From: Rodentolepis nana
Taxonomy: Eukaryota; Platyhelminthes; Cestoda; Cyclophyllidea; Hymenolepididae
NCBI GenBank assembly: GCA_900617975.1
Contig: UZAE01013034.1
Location: 1 to 10,003, forward strand
Length of the DNA stretch: 10,003 nucleotides
Reading direction: 5' to 3'
The translations under genes and the position numbers were made by a program. Every line of letters begins with the position of its first letter. Position 1 is the first letter of the stretch. The notes below the pieces were generated by a model. The model worked only from the letters and a program-made list of their open reading frames with translations, made no database searches and was not told the origin of the DNA. Below, one piece after another: positions 1 to 7,145 of the stretch.

Positions 1-43
1 TGATAACCATCAAAACGCCTGCCATTTGATATAAATAAACAAA
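1..43 (+). mobile_element. 3' tail of a ribozyme-bearing SINE-like element or its LINE partner, cut by the window edge
   Basis: The first bases match the 3' ends of the complete copies further right: the stem-loop TGAT-aacc-ATCA (1-12), then AAACGCCTGCCATTTGAT and an ATAAATAAA-type tail. The body lies before the window start, so it is not known whether this copy is the short element or the LINE. The tail type (TAAA repeats rather than the LINE's AT repeats) favours the short element. Confidence 0.85.
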
Positions 44-707
44 TTTACTCAAAATTTATCAAAGCGATGACCTGTTAGTTAAGGACCTATTAATGAATAT
101 GGGAATTGCATAAATAGTTAACAATACATTACAATTCAGCTTTTGCTGAATATAAATTATTAATTTTATCCGAAGTCCCCGGTGAAGGCTGTTCTTCTAT
201 GGATCTGAGCGTTGGATGAATTTTGAATCATTTCCGAAGTCTTCTAAAAGGTCTTAATTGACACTATAGCCAATAAATGCATTAAGTCTACAGAATTTCG
301 TGATTCCTTGGAGGGGAGTGGTGGTCGACGTGTTTCCACTCGGAAGTTAAAGCTGAGAAGGTAGATTTTTGTATTAACATACCAAGATTTAAATGCCACC
401 AAAAGGCGTTTTCTGGTACTTAAAGTGTAATCGAATCATAAGCTCTTCACCTCTCTGCTTATATTGTGATCTAAGAGTTTACCTTTACGTATTATCAACA
501 ATTTTCACATTAGGTGATGAGTCTAAAAGAAAGACAAGTAGACCACGACGAATCAAGTTGGAAAGAATTGGGTGGTGTTTTTGAACACATCGGTTTTTGG
601 ACATGCCATGGGTAATGAATAACTAACGGAGGCTAGTAATGGCAGATTAAATAGGTTTACCTACAGATCGCTGACTGTGAATCCATCAGGATAATAAAAT
701 AGATTTA
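44..707. other. Intronic sequence without a recognised gene
   Basis: This stretch lies in the channel intron downstream of the 3772-3932 exon. I looked on the minus strand for the next channel exon (rest of the domain III pore loop) and saw nothing like it. A 63-codon plus-strand open frame at 393-584 has no recognisable motif and is probably chance. Confidence 0.5.
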
Positions 708-734
708 TTCATAGGTCAAGCACGATTGAGATCA
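708..734 (+). repeat. 5' target-site duplication of SINE copy A (diverged)
   Basis: These 27 bases recur directly after the element at 1048-1074 with 23 of 27 matching; the last part, GATTGAGATCA, is identical. The next base, G, is shared too and could belong to either the duplication or the element. Four mismatches indicate an old insertion, in keeping with the worn state of copy A. Confidence 0.75.
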
Positions 735-806
735 GGGGTATGCGATAGACTTGCCTCTACGTGGTCCACCCTGGGCAACGTATACTCATACGGCAAAAAA
801 GTCTAT
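735..806 (+). ncRNA. HDV-like self-cleaving ribozyme, degraded copy A
   Basis: The layout matches copies C and D. P2 is ATAGACTT (745-752) with AAGTCTAT (799-806). P3 is GCC with GGT, where the A-U pair of other copies has become G.U. L3 is TCTACGT, J1.1/4 is GGGCAAC, P4 is CGTAT/ATACG, and the catalytic C sits in GGCAAA. P1 is damaged: G to A at 740 and G to C on the opposite strand leave only the first five pairs. This copy probably cleaves poorly or not at all. Confidence 0.75.
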
Positions 807-1047
807 TAACCAGCATTTGACCTCTGACCTCAAACTACAATGGCCCCACTGTATACCATATTCGACTACTTCCACAGTACTCACCTCATTTTTTCCACCT
901 TTGTGTCTGTCTCTTTTACATCTTTGAAACACTCTTCTGTCCCTCCCCCCTCTCGACTTTGTGTCACTTAGATGTTCTTTCCCCTCTCTGAAGCTAGAAG
1001 TCAACTAAAGGGTGTATGATAACTATCAAAACGCCTGCCATTTAATG
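735..1047 (+). mobile_element. SINE-like element copy A with 5' HDV-like ribozyme and LINE-type 3' tail
   Basis: This is a full-length copy of the family also present at 3439, 6821 and 8104. It begins GGGGTATGCG at the ribozyme start, has a pyrimidine-rich middle (about 885-960) and ends in the shared LINE tail. The tail carries the stem-loop TGAT-aact-ATCA at 1017-1028. The terminal TAAA repeats of other copies are absent and the copy ends CATTTAATG. Flanking repeats at 708-734 and 1048-1074 mark it as a retroposed unit. It is non-autonomous: no reverse transcriptase is encoded. Confidence 0.88.
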
Positions 1048-1074
1048 TTCGTAGGACCAGCAGGATTGAGATCA
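1048..1074 (+). repeat. 3' target-site duplication of SINE copy A
   Basis: This matches 708-734 at 23 of 27 positions and starts directly after the element's last bases (CATTTAATG). Together the two repeats bracket copy A exactly. Confidence 0.75.
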
Positions 1075-1338
1075 GTGCGAGACCAACAGGGAAACATGGA
1101 GAAATGAATCCAAGAATCCATTTAGGCTAGGTGTAGCCACTTTATGGCACTGTTACTAATAAGGCAAGGATCGGATTTAGTAAAAGGAATTTATTCGGAT
1201 TCACTGCATTGATAATCCACTAAATACCACAAACAACCAAGTCCAAGACATTTCGTGAACCTGGCCTTGATGGACAATGCATTATTTCTAGAGGAAACCT
1301 GATTACAGAAATGCGTGGACTTTTTCTTTCAAATTTGC
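1075..1338. other. Unassigned spacer between SINE A and the LINE
   Basis: No coding frame, exon or repeat was recognised here. The LINE could begin earlier than 1339, because its left boundary is set only by loss of protein similarity and a possible 7-bp target duplication (AATTTGC at 1332-1338). Confidence 0.4.
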
Positions 1339-1347
1339 GGTCGTTAG

Positions 1348-1746
1348 ATACGAGGCAAGACTAAACACTATCGAGTATTTTGGTCTAAAAACCTTGAGGG
1401 ACTGAAAAGAAAGCGGGACGCCCTTCGCAACACTGCTGATCAGACTGGAAGAACGGAAGACGTACAAGCCTGGAGACGACAATCAGCTGTCCTAAGGCAA
1501 GCCATCTTACAAGCAAAACGGACTTCCCTCGACAAGTTCATCTCTAATATCAACTATCAAAGGGATAGCCAACGCACTTTTAAATTTCTGAGAAACCTTC
1601 AAAACAACAGAGAAAGACCCAAGAAAGAACCAATACGCTTAAATAGCAAATTGCTTACCACCGACACCGAAATAGACAACTACTTTGCGAGGTTCTATTC
1701 CCACAAGCAAACGAAAACCCTTTTGTCAGAAAATCTTCAAGAGATT
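1348..1746 (+). pseudogene. LINE ORF2 fragment: pre-RT region
   Basis: An open frame of 133 codons without an ATG runs from Ile-Arg-Gly-Lys through FWSKNLEGLKRKRDAL to a TAA at 1747. The segment is rich in Lys and Arg, as is usual just upstream of the RT domain in RNase-H-bearing LINEs, where basic helices precede the fingers. Protein similarity to such elements continues in another frame after about 1740, so a single frameshift lies near 1738-1750. Upstream, in-frame TAG at 1345-1347 coincides with the probable truncation point. It is a non-functional remnant. Confidence 0.8.
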
Positions 1747-2116
1747 TAAAGATACAAGTAAGACAGTTTGGTGAAATTAAGGAAGACATGGCAACACCAA
1801 ATAATGTACTTACTGAACCATTCCGACCTTGCTAACTTAATGCTGCGATAAAACAGCTAAAATGCAAGAAGTCTCCTGGCGAAGACGGTATTCATCCAGA
1901 ATTTCTAATTAGAATGGGACCAAAAGCCAAGGAAACCATGCTGACGCTTTACAACAAAATCTGGGAGACCAGTCTCGTACCTAACCAATGGAAAGTTGCC
2001 ATAGTAATACCAGTACTAAAAAAGGGCAAAGACCCTAGCAACTTTGACAACTATAGGCCTATCTCCCTCACAAGCGTGCTGGCTAAACTTATGGAAAGAA
2101 TGGTTAACAGGAGGCT
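1740..2116 (+). pseudogene. LINE ORF2 fragment: reverse transcriptase fingers
   Basis: The frame contains KSPGEDGI (1869-1892), the start of the RT fingers, and NYRPISL (2049-2069), the strongly conserved RT motif 2a. KLMERMVNRR follows at the point where the palm should begin. An in-frame TAA at 1833-1835 breaks the frame upstream of the first motif. The palm, with its catalytic aspartates (normally in an FADD-type motif), is entirely missing: the sequence jumps at 2117, a base given as N, to a region that lies after the RT in complete elements. No active RT could be made from this copy. Confidence 0.88.
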
Positions 2117-2117
2117 N
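2117..2117. other. Ambiguous base at the exact point where the RT palm is lost
   Basis: The reading NRR-Leu stops here and the post-RT connector (KLLRIPMDK, frame shifted) begins two bases later. A lone N at a protein discontinuity may be a join between contigs rather than a real deletion. Confidence 0.7.
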
Positions 2118-2118
2118 G

Positions 2119-2908
2119 AAGCTACTGCGCATTCCCATGGACAAGTTCTTCAGCACCTATTAGAATAGACCAAGACATCTGAAAACTCAATCTGGTCTAA
2201 TACAGAAAGCCATAGGACTGAAGAAGGAATTGCAAATCGATGGCAAACCAAAAAGCCTCTCTCTCCCCATGAACCTATTAGCAAACACTGATGTAGTGTG
2301 TTGCACCAAACTGCTTGACTTCTTCAGGAAATCAAACACCCCTCCAGAACAAATGCTCTCACTGACCCTTGAGACAATCAATGTCAACTATCCTGCAGAT
2401 CAATGGCTCCAAGTCTTCAATGATGGGTCATACATAAAAAACCAAGCAAACGTTTGTGCAGATGTCTATTCTGAACTCTTCTCTTTCTACGCAGCAGCGG
2501 GACTCAATAGATCCGCTTTTGAAGGTGAAATAGAAGCCATTAGGACAGCACTATGCCAATTATGTTGCCCAGATACGAAATTCACCAAAGCGGTGATACT
2601 CTCGGACTCACAGTTAGCGGTAAACTCAATTGGAAACAGAGAGCCACCCAGAATAGCTGAGATGAAGGAATGTAGAAAACTCTATCAGCTTCTGAGAGAG
2701 AAAAACAAAACAGTGGTCCTACAATGGATTCCTGGTCACTGGGGCATTAGAGGTAATGCGCTTGCTGACACACTTGCTAAGAAGAGGACAACGATTTTGC
2801 AATGCATGGACCGCCCGATGTCTTTCCACACAATGAAGGCCTTAATCAGGAAAAAAATTCCAGACCTCAAGGTGCAGCGAACTTTAAGCTCGAACAAAGG
2901 AGAAAAAA
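2119..2908 (+). pseudogene. LINE ORF2 fragment: connector and RNase H domain
   Basis: The frame starts KLLRIPMDKFFSTY, meets a TAG at 2161, then stays open to 2961. The connector includes RHLKTQSGLIQKAIGL. RNase H residues are all visible: Asp in FNDGS (2422-2424), Glu in FEGEIEAI (2527-2529), Asp in ILSDSQ (2605-2607) and the last Asp in ALADTLAKK (2767-2769), with WIPGHWG just before. The usual GHCG is GHWG here. Protein similarity leaves this frame at an A6 run (2903-2908) and resumes one frame on. All four metal-binding acids survive, but the ORF has no start and is broken on both sides. Confidence 0.9.
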
Positions 2909-3163
2909 TGGACAGTGTCACTCTCCGACATAGCCGACTGGCCAAGAATAGGAGCCGTTGCTGAGTTTAGACTACGTAGCGGACACGATTGCCTGGCAAA
3001 ACACCTTCACAGATTGGGAGTATACACTCAACCCACATGCCCCCTATGTAACCTACAGGAGGAAATGGAGAAGTACCACCTGATTCGGTGTCCAGCCCTA
3101 AAGACAAGGACGGAAAGCCAGAGATACTGAGAAGCAGGAAGACAGCTAATGAACTGCTATTAA
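2909..3163 (+). pseudogene. LINE ORF2 C-terminus with CCHC zinc knuckle
   Basis: After the A6 frameshift the reading continues WTVSLSDIADWPRIGAVAEF and RLRSGHDCLAKHLHRLG. A knuckle C-x2-C-x9-H-x3-C follows, with Cys at 3038 and 3047, His at 3077 and Cys at 3089. This is the usual end of RT-RNaseH LINE proteins and probably binds template RNA. A TGA at 3128-3130 interrupts SQRY-EAGRQLMNCY; a TGG (Trp) one base change away would restore reading to a TAA at 3161-3163, which I take as the original stop. Confidence 0.85.
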
Positions 3164-3268
3164 TTAACTGCTATAAATGTACCCCCCACCCTTGGGGGAA
3201 GCTGAAGTCAAAGTTTAAGTGCTAATGATAAATATCATAAAGCCTACCATTTGAAATATATATATATA
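3164..3268 (+). promoter_or_regulatory. LINE 3' UTR with probable RT-recognition structures and AT-repeat end
   Basis: From about 3175 this aligns with the 3' ends of the short elements: AATGT, then GAAGC-TGAAGTCAA, GCTAATGAT, ATCATAA and GCCTACCATTTGA. The stem-loop TGAT-aaat-ATCA sits at 3226-3237. A second hairpin, CCCCC (3183-3187) with GGGGG (3194-3198), is specific to the LINE. The end is an AT repeat (3256-3268), where the short copies have TAAA repeats. Shared 3' ends between a LINE and its SINE are the known signature of stringent LINE RT recognition. Confidence 0.8.
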
Positions 3269-3438
3269 ATTTGCATAACTCTGGTTAGCAACAATCAATC
3301 ATTTTGGCATATTTTAGCAAATATTCATAAGTTATTTATTAGTCAACAATAATTTATCTATTTAATTTTTATTGAATACAATTGATGGGAGAGTGGGGGG
3401 GGGGGGGGGGGANGGGAAGGGAGACAATGCAGTAATGT
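3269..3438. other. Spacer with a 17-G run and an N
   Basis: An AT-rich stretch leads into GGGAGAGT, a run of 17 G (3395-3411), A, N (3413), then GGGAAGGGAG. The G run and adjacent GGG tracts could form a G-quadruplex on the plus strand. Runs like this also cause sequencing and assembly errors, and the N agrees with that. Confidence 0.7.
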
Positions 3439-3510
3439 GGGGTGTGCGATAGACTTACCTCCACGTGGTACACCCTGGGCAACGTACACTCATACGACAA
3501 AAACGTCTAT
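3439..3510 (+). ncRNA. HDV-like self-cleaving ribozyme, copy B
   Basis: P1 is GGGGTGT with ACACCCT, so its seventh pair is U-A where C and D have U.G, consistent with a kept helix. P2 is ATAGAC with GTCTAT (3505-3510). P3 is ACC/GGT, L3 is TCCACGT and J1.1/4 is GGGCAAC. P4 loses its inner pair (CGTAC/ATACG). The base before the catalytic C is A instead of G (GACAAA). Activity is uncertain. Confidence 0.8.
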
Positions 3511-3763
3511 TAACCGGCAGTTGACTTTTCACTTCAAACTACCATCACCCCACTGTATGCCATATTCGACTGCTTCCACAGTACCCACATCGCCTTTTTC
3601 TACCTTTGTGTCTGTGGCTCTTACATTTTTAAAACACTCTTCTGTTCTCCCAACCAACTCGACTTTTCCACTTTAATGTTCCTTCCCCTCTGTGGAGCCT
3701 AAAGTCAATCGAAGGGCTAATGATAACCATCAATACGCCTAACATTTGATATAAATAAATAAA
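3439..3763 (+). mobile_element. SINE-like element copy B, abutting the splice donor of a channel exon
   Basis: A full-length copy starting GGGGTGTGCG and ending in ATAAATAAATAAA, with the tail stem-loop TGAT-aacc-ATCA at 3721-3732. No clear target duplication is visible: the left flank is GCAGTAATGT and the right flank TTGCTTACTGG. Only 8 bases separate its tail from the exon at 3772. Because the element is on the plus strand, the channel pre-mRNA reads its complement, starting at intron position +9. Confidence 0.9.
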
Positions 3764-3771
3764 TTGCTTAC

Positions 3772-3932
3772 TGGCATTCTTCTTTGAAGAAGCGGGCTTC
3801 ATCAGTGCAATATTGAAATTTTCCGGCAAAGAGCTGCACTCCAATGACAGCGAACATAAATTCGAGGAGAAATGTCACCAACATGATGTTGCCGATACTC
3901 TTAACTGCTACGACCACGCACTGGACGACGTG
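3772..3932 (-). CDS. Ca-alpha1D: Exon of an L-type (Cav1) calcium channel alpha-1 subunit: domain III S4-S5 linker, S5 and turret
   Basis: The exon encodes 53 codons plus two bases. It starts [16 protein letters not shown] (S4-S5 linker), runs through the hydrophobic S5 helix [19 protein letters not shown] and enters the extracellular turret with [13 protein letters not shown]. The channel is the pore of voltage-gated Ca2+ entry at the plasma membrane. HVVQCV after NRAKGLK is specific to Cav1; Cav2 channels differ at this point. The acceptor is strong (TACTTTATTTTCAG before CAC). The donor is CCA|GTAAGC, with a non-consensus A at the last exon base. The exon ends in phase 2 within a CA- codon, Gln or His. 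The text reads LFAGKF where Cav1 channels normally have LFKGKF. Partial gene: both neighbouring introns carry elements. Confidence 0.95.
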
Positions 3933-6571
3933 CTGAAAATAAAGTACAGAGATCCGACTATGTATGATTATAAAGACTAAGAGAATCTCCCTTAATGCGA
4001 TAAACATTATATCCCACGCTAACTTCCACTTGTAATGGATAACTTTGCATGGCCACATGAAGGCAAGGAACTAGGTGGCGCAGAGGTAACCGAAACGGTT
4101 CTGAAAAATTGTGCAGAACACCGCATTGAACGTGGATTAATTCAAAAGAATGTTGAAAAGAAGCAAGACAACCACATGAAGTGGGTAGAACATGAGGAAC
4201 AAACGTCACTAAAACAGCAGGAAAACGTATCTAAGCAATTGAACATATGAATATGAGCATAGAGAAATTGGAAGTTCCTACCCCTAAACGAAGACCTGAA
4301 AAGTTTGTTTTAAAATTCAATGAATTCCGCCGAGATTCAAAATCGGGCCTCACTTTTAACAAATGCTTTCTTACATACAAGAGTGGCTTTAAAAGATCTG
4401 ATTGGTAACCTTGGGGAAAGGCAGTCAGATTTCTACTCTGAATATTTGGAATCACGGAGCATAATGGTCTTAAAAACTACATTTGTCAAAAGAAACTAAA
4501 CGATCTGAAATTCGATGAAGAAGCAATAATTCTCTGGTCATTATTCGAAGAAAGTTCACCTGAATTTTACATGTGCTTCAAAGGTTTAACACTTTCTGAG
4601 GACTGGTTTGATTATTTCATCGAGATAAGTGAGAAATTTGAGAAATCAGACTTAAGCTCCACTTGAAACAATCCCATTACAAGGCTGCATGGTTTGTAGG
4701 ATTTGTGCTAGCAAAATAATCTCTTTAGACTTCTTAATATGAGTGAACGAAATCATGAAATCATCTAATTTTATATATTATTCCTCCAGTTATATTTATG
4801 CTATAACCTATTTAGTTGAGAAATGTAGGGGCATTTCCTTATATACACCAGGTTTCACTTCAATTGAAAACTAGACACTTTTACAAGGGAGAAGGCGTTT
4901 TAGTTGGTTAACGTTATGGAGGCAATCATTTAATGGAATTATTCAATTCGTCAACGTTCACAGGACAGTGTGCGTAATTCCCTATAACATGATCTAAAGG
5001 AGCGTTTAAACCATTGGAAATTAATAATTATAAACTGAGATTTAATATTGAGACTCATATTGAAATCTTCATATTTTTCAAGTGGTACCATCACATTCAC
5101 ATCATCATTCCCATTCAGTCGTATTTCCACGAGGAAAATTGTAATTGTCGCAACAGTTGCAAAAAAAATGGAAATAAACGAAACGTCTGCCAATGTGGTT
5201 AACATGAATTTTTATCACCTCAAGGACGTCTGCAATGCGAGTCTATGTTAAAAATTTAAACGCCAATGTCAAAACTGCGTTCAATGACGTCATATATCGA
5301 GTTCAACAAGCAAGTCAATATTTGCTCAGGAGAAAAACGTGAAAACACAGTTGAGAACAAATACGCTCCATTAATTTGACATTCAGACGCCTTCACAAGT
5401 CAAACTCTCTGTTCTTGCCAAAGGATTGTCTTTATTTGTTTAGTAGAATTCAGGCTTCGTTAAATAAAAAATGTAATTAAGCCAAGTTGGCATGCACTGT
5501 AGACTAAAGTTTAATAAACAGTGCCTATTTTTTTCAATTTTCTCCTTCTATGCCTGAGAGCATGTTAGGCATCATTCGAAATAATGGGCCAGTATGTGTA
5601 ATCCATTTCAAATTCGAATATTTGATCTGCTTAGTTGATTACGTGTCCTTCTAGTAAGATTTGCAACTTGAATCGGTGAATTTTGTAAGATTTTTAAAAA
5701 TATCAGAAAATTTAACGAACAACCTCTTATTAGAAACGAAACCAACTTTAGCTGTGCTTCTTAAAACTTGTTATCTGAACATTTTGATACGAGGCAGCCT
5801 CCAATTACTCAATTTCAGAAACACGATTTTATACAATTGAAGTAATAATTACGTAAGCTTGAGTTGGAAGAAAGACCTTCATTGAGGTGCAAGTTGACTC
5901 ATTAATTAACAAGATATAATGTTAGCTCCTGAGTAAAGAAAGTCCTGTCTCAAACCAATACAAGTGGAGGAAGCATTTCCTTAGACTAAAAATATTGGCT
6001 AATTATGTCCCAAAGGGAAATCACTCATCCCTGTAAGATCAATTGTACCACATACTACAGATATATACTACAAATATATAAACAAGATATATATTTTAAA
6101 ATATTTTGCTGAAAGATATTAAAATGTGTTAATCGCGTGGGTGGCTCGGGTTTCGAAGTGCCTGTTTGCGAAATTCTAAACGTTAGCTTCAATTAACATC
6201 GGCGCACAACCAATGAGCCGATGGTTGGATCTGTTAAATAGAGGCCTCAAAAAGTCATTTTTTACATTGTCTCCTAAAAGTGCTCTTTCTAACGATTCCA
6301 ATGACACATACAAAACAAATCAGATTATCTCTTTAAATGTACCTTATTTCGCTTGTTTCCCTCCTGGTGTTTATGTATTCATATTCCTTCAAAGTCCAAT
6401 TTCTAGCCATCAGGAAGGTGAATTCTAAGCCTAATCAATCTAAAATCCTGAAGTACTACATCGCTTTTCATTTACCCTTCCTTAATCACCCAAGGAGTTT
6501 ATGATCTATTCACGGAAACGCGTTATTCAACCAAGTGTTTGAATTAAAACAAAATTGAAAAGTTAGCTCAC
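3933..6571 (-). other. Ca-alpha1D: Intron between the III S4 and III S5 exons
   Basis: It begins GTGAGC (6571-6566) after AAG and ends TTTATTTTCAG (3943-3933). Both flanking exon edges are phase 0 here (LK|HVV), so the two exons join in frame. The intron holds a degenerate coding-like stretch at 4035-4666. The rest is AT-rich with no recognised gene, and no ribozyme-bearing element has entered it. TATA-type dinucleotide runs occur around 6058-6095. Confidence 0.9.
4035..4666 (+). pseudogene. Frameshifted coding-like region of unknown origin, possibly a retroelement gag remnant
   Basis: I do not recognise this protein. Three overlapping segments read as plausible polypeptide with intervening frameshifts. 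The first is 4035-4250, with charged, coiled-coil-like text (KNVEKKQDNHMKWVEHEEQT). The second is 4247-4408, continuing SIEKLEVPTPKRRPEKFVLK. Around 4356-4499 another frame reads VALKDLIGNLGERQSDFYSEY, and about 4443-4666 reads KLNDLKFDEEAIILWSLFEE and SEDWFDYFIEISEKFEKSD. The stops and frame changes mean it is dead. Being coding-like, higher in GC than its surroundings and inside an intron suggests a transposed or retroposed fragment. A gag-like protein of an LTR element is a guess from the helical, charged, zinc-free text. Confidence 0.4.
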
Positions 6572-6659
6572 CTTGAGACCCTTTGCTCGATTGATAGCTC
6601 GAAGCGGTCGGAGCACTCGAGACACTCGAAGAATTTTCACCACAGAGATTGTATCCATA
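6572..6659 (-). CDS. Ca-alpha1D: Exon of the same L-type calcium channel: domain III S4 voltage sensor
   Basis: This 88-nt exon gives one base of a split codon and then 29 codons, [29 protein letters not shown]. Positive residues at every third position (K, R, R, R, R, then R and K) are the S4 gating charges. The text is the Cav1 domain III S4 apart from Ser in VSR, where VLR is the rule. The donor is consensus (AAG|GTGAGC). The acceptor, TTGCTATACTCCATAG at 6660, has a modest pyrimidine tract; translation also stays open for some codons upstream, so the left edge is less certain than the right. It joins in phase 0 to the 3772-3932 exon. Upstream exons (III S1-S3) are not in the window. Confidence 0.92.
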
Positions 6660-6820
6660 CTATGGAGTATAGCAAGTATTGTTTTTTTGTGCAATTTATC
6701 CTGATTTAATCACACGCAATCAACAACGCCAAAGTGCAAGCGAAAATGCAGTCGGGAAGAGTGGAATGCAACATAGACTTAAAGGACACACGGTTAATTG
6801 ACCATCTAATGGCGAGGAAT
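6660..6820. other. Upstream channel intron, proximal part
   Basis: This is the 3' end of the intron before the III S4 exon, read on the minus strand. It includes a T-run (6681-6687 on the plus strand) and has no gene. It ends at SINE copy C, only 161 bases from the exon. Confidence 0.6.
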
Positions 6821-6892
6821 GGGGTGTGCGATAGACCTACCTCCACGTGGTGCACCCTGGGCAACGTATACTCATACGGCAAAAAAGTCTAT
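6821..6892 (+). ncRNA. HDV-like self-cleaving ribozyme, copy C (looks intact)
   Basis: All parts are present. P1 is GGGGTGT with GCACCCT, with the G1.U wobble at the cleavage site typical of this fold. P2 is ATAGAC (6831-6836) with GTCTAT (6887-6892). P3 is ACC/GGT. L3 is TCCACGT, with two C's able to form P1.1 with GG of J1.1/4 (GGGCAAC). P4 is CGTAT-actc-ATACG. The catalytic C is at 6880 in GGCAAA. P2 loses only the two outer pairs seen in A and D. The predicted cut is before 6821, the element's first base. On its chemistry the ribozyme would free the element RNA from upstream transcript. Confidence 0.87.
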
Positions 6893-7145
6893 TAACCGGC
6901 AGTTGACTTCTCACTTCAGACTACCATCACCCCACTGTATGTCATATTCGACCCCTACCACTACTCATCTTACCCTTTCTGAGCCTTTGTGTCTGTTTCT
7001 TTACATCTTTGAAACACCCTTCTGTTCCCCGCCTCCCTCTTGACTTTTTTCATTTTGATCTTCCTTCCTCTCTGTGAATGCTGAAGTCAACTAAAGAGCT
7101 AATGGTAACTATCGAAACGCTGCCATTTGATATAAATAAATAAAA
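6821..7145 (+). mobile_element. SINE-like element copy C
   Basis: Full-length copy: GGGGTGTGCG start, pyrimidine-rich middle and (TAAA)n end. The tail stem-loop is TGGT-aact-ATCG at 7103-7114. Both changes relative to TGAT/ATCA are A to G and turn A-U pairs into wobble pairs, so the stem survives. No convincing target duplication was found (left flank GGCGAGGAAT, right flank TTAGGGGG). Confidence 0.9.

Larger units (their letters stand above)
1339..3268 (+). mobile_element. 5'-truncated, decayed non-LTR retrotransposon (I-superfamily-type LINE)
   Basis: Translation in shifting frames gives, in order, a basic pre-RT region, the N-terminal part of a reverse transcriptase, a connector, an RNase H domain and a CCHC knuckle. 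A 3' UTR follows, ending in an AT-repeat tail. RNase H after the RT is a property of I-superfamily clades (I, LOA, R1, Outcast and similar) and is missing from Jockey and CR1. The endonuclease and any ORF1 are absent because of 5' truncation. The repeat AATTTGC at 1332-1338 and 3268-3274 may be a target duplication but is short. The 3' UTR is shared with the short elements in this window, which makes this LINE, or a close relative, their likely mobilising partner. Confidence 0.85.

Noticed and set aside
393..584. 63-codon plus-strand open frame
   Set aside because: No motif or known similarity, and no coding context around it.
735..830. tRNA- or 5S-type internal Pol III promoter in the element head
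   Set aside because: No good A or B box, and only a weak CACCCTG resemblance to 5S. The same bases are explained by the HDV-like ribozyme.
786..1004. Minus-strand 72-codon frame
   Set aside because: It is the complement of element copy A.
3437..3676. An open frame (start MGCAIDLPPRG) shared by the element copies, seen in B and C and roughly in A
   Set aside because: It follows from the copies being alike. Differences between copies mostly change the amino acid, and a one-A deletion breaks it in D, so there is no sign of coding selection.
3721..3740. Hammerhead ribozyme core in the tail (CTAATGAT...ATCAAAAC)
   Set aside because: The CTGATGA core has a G-to-A change at an essential position, no GAAA core with closing stems is found, and LINE copies carry the same sequence with further changes.
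4951..5205. Minus-strand 84-codon frame with a hydrophobic stretch
   Set aside because: Considered as another channel exon, but it matches no S1-S6 or loop sequence of the family and lies between two exons that already join in frame.
5285..5292. Perfect cAMP-response element TGACGTCA in the channel intron
   Set aside because: An 8-bp palindrome is expected by chance in roughly one of seven windows of this size, and nothing else suggests an enhancer here.
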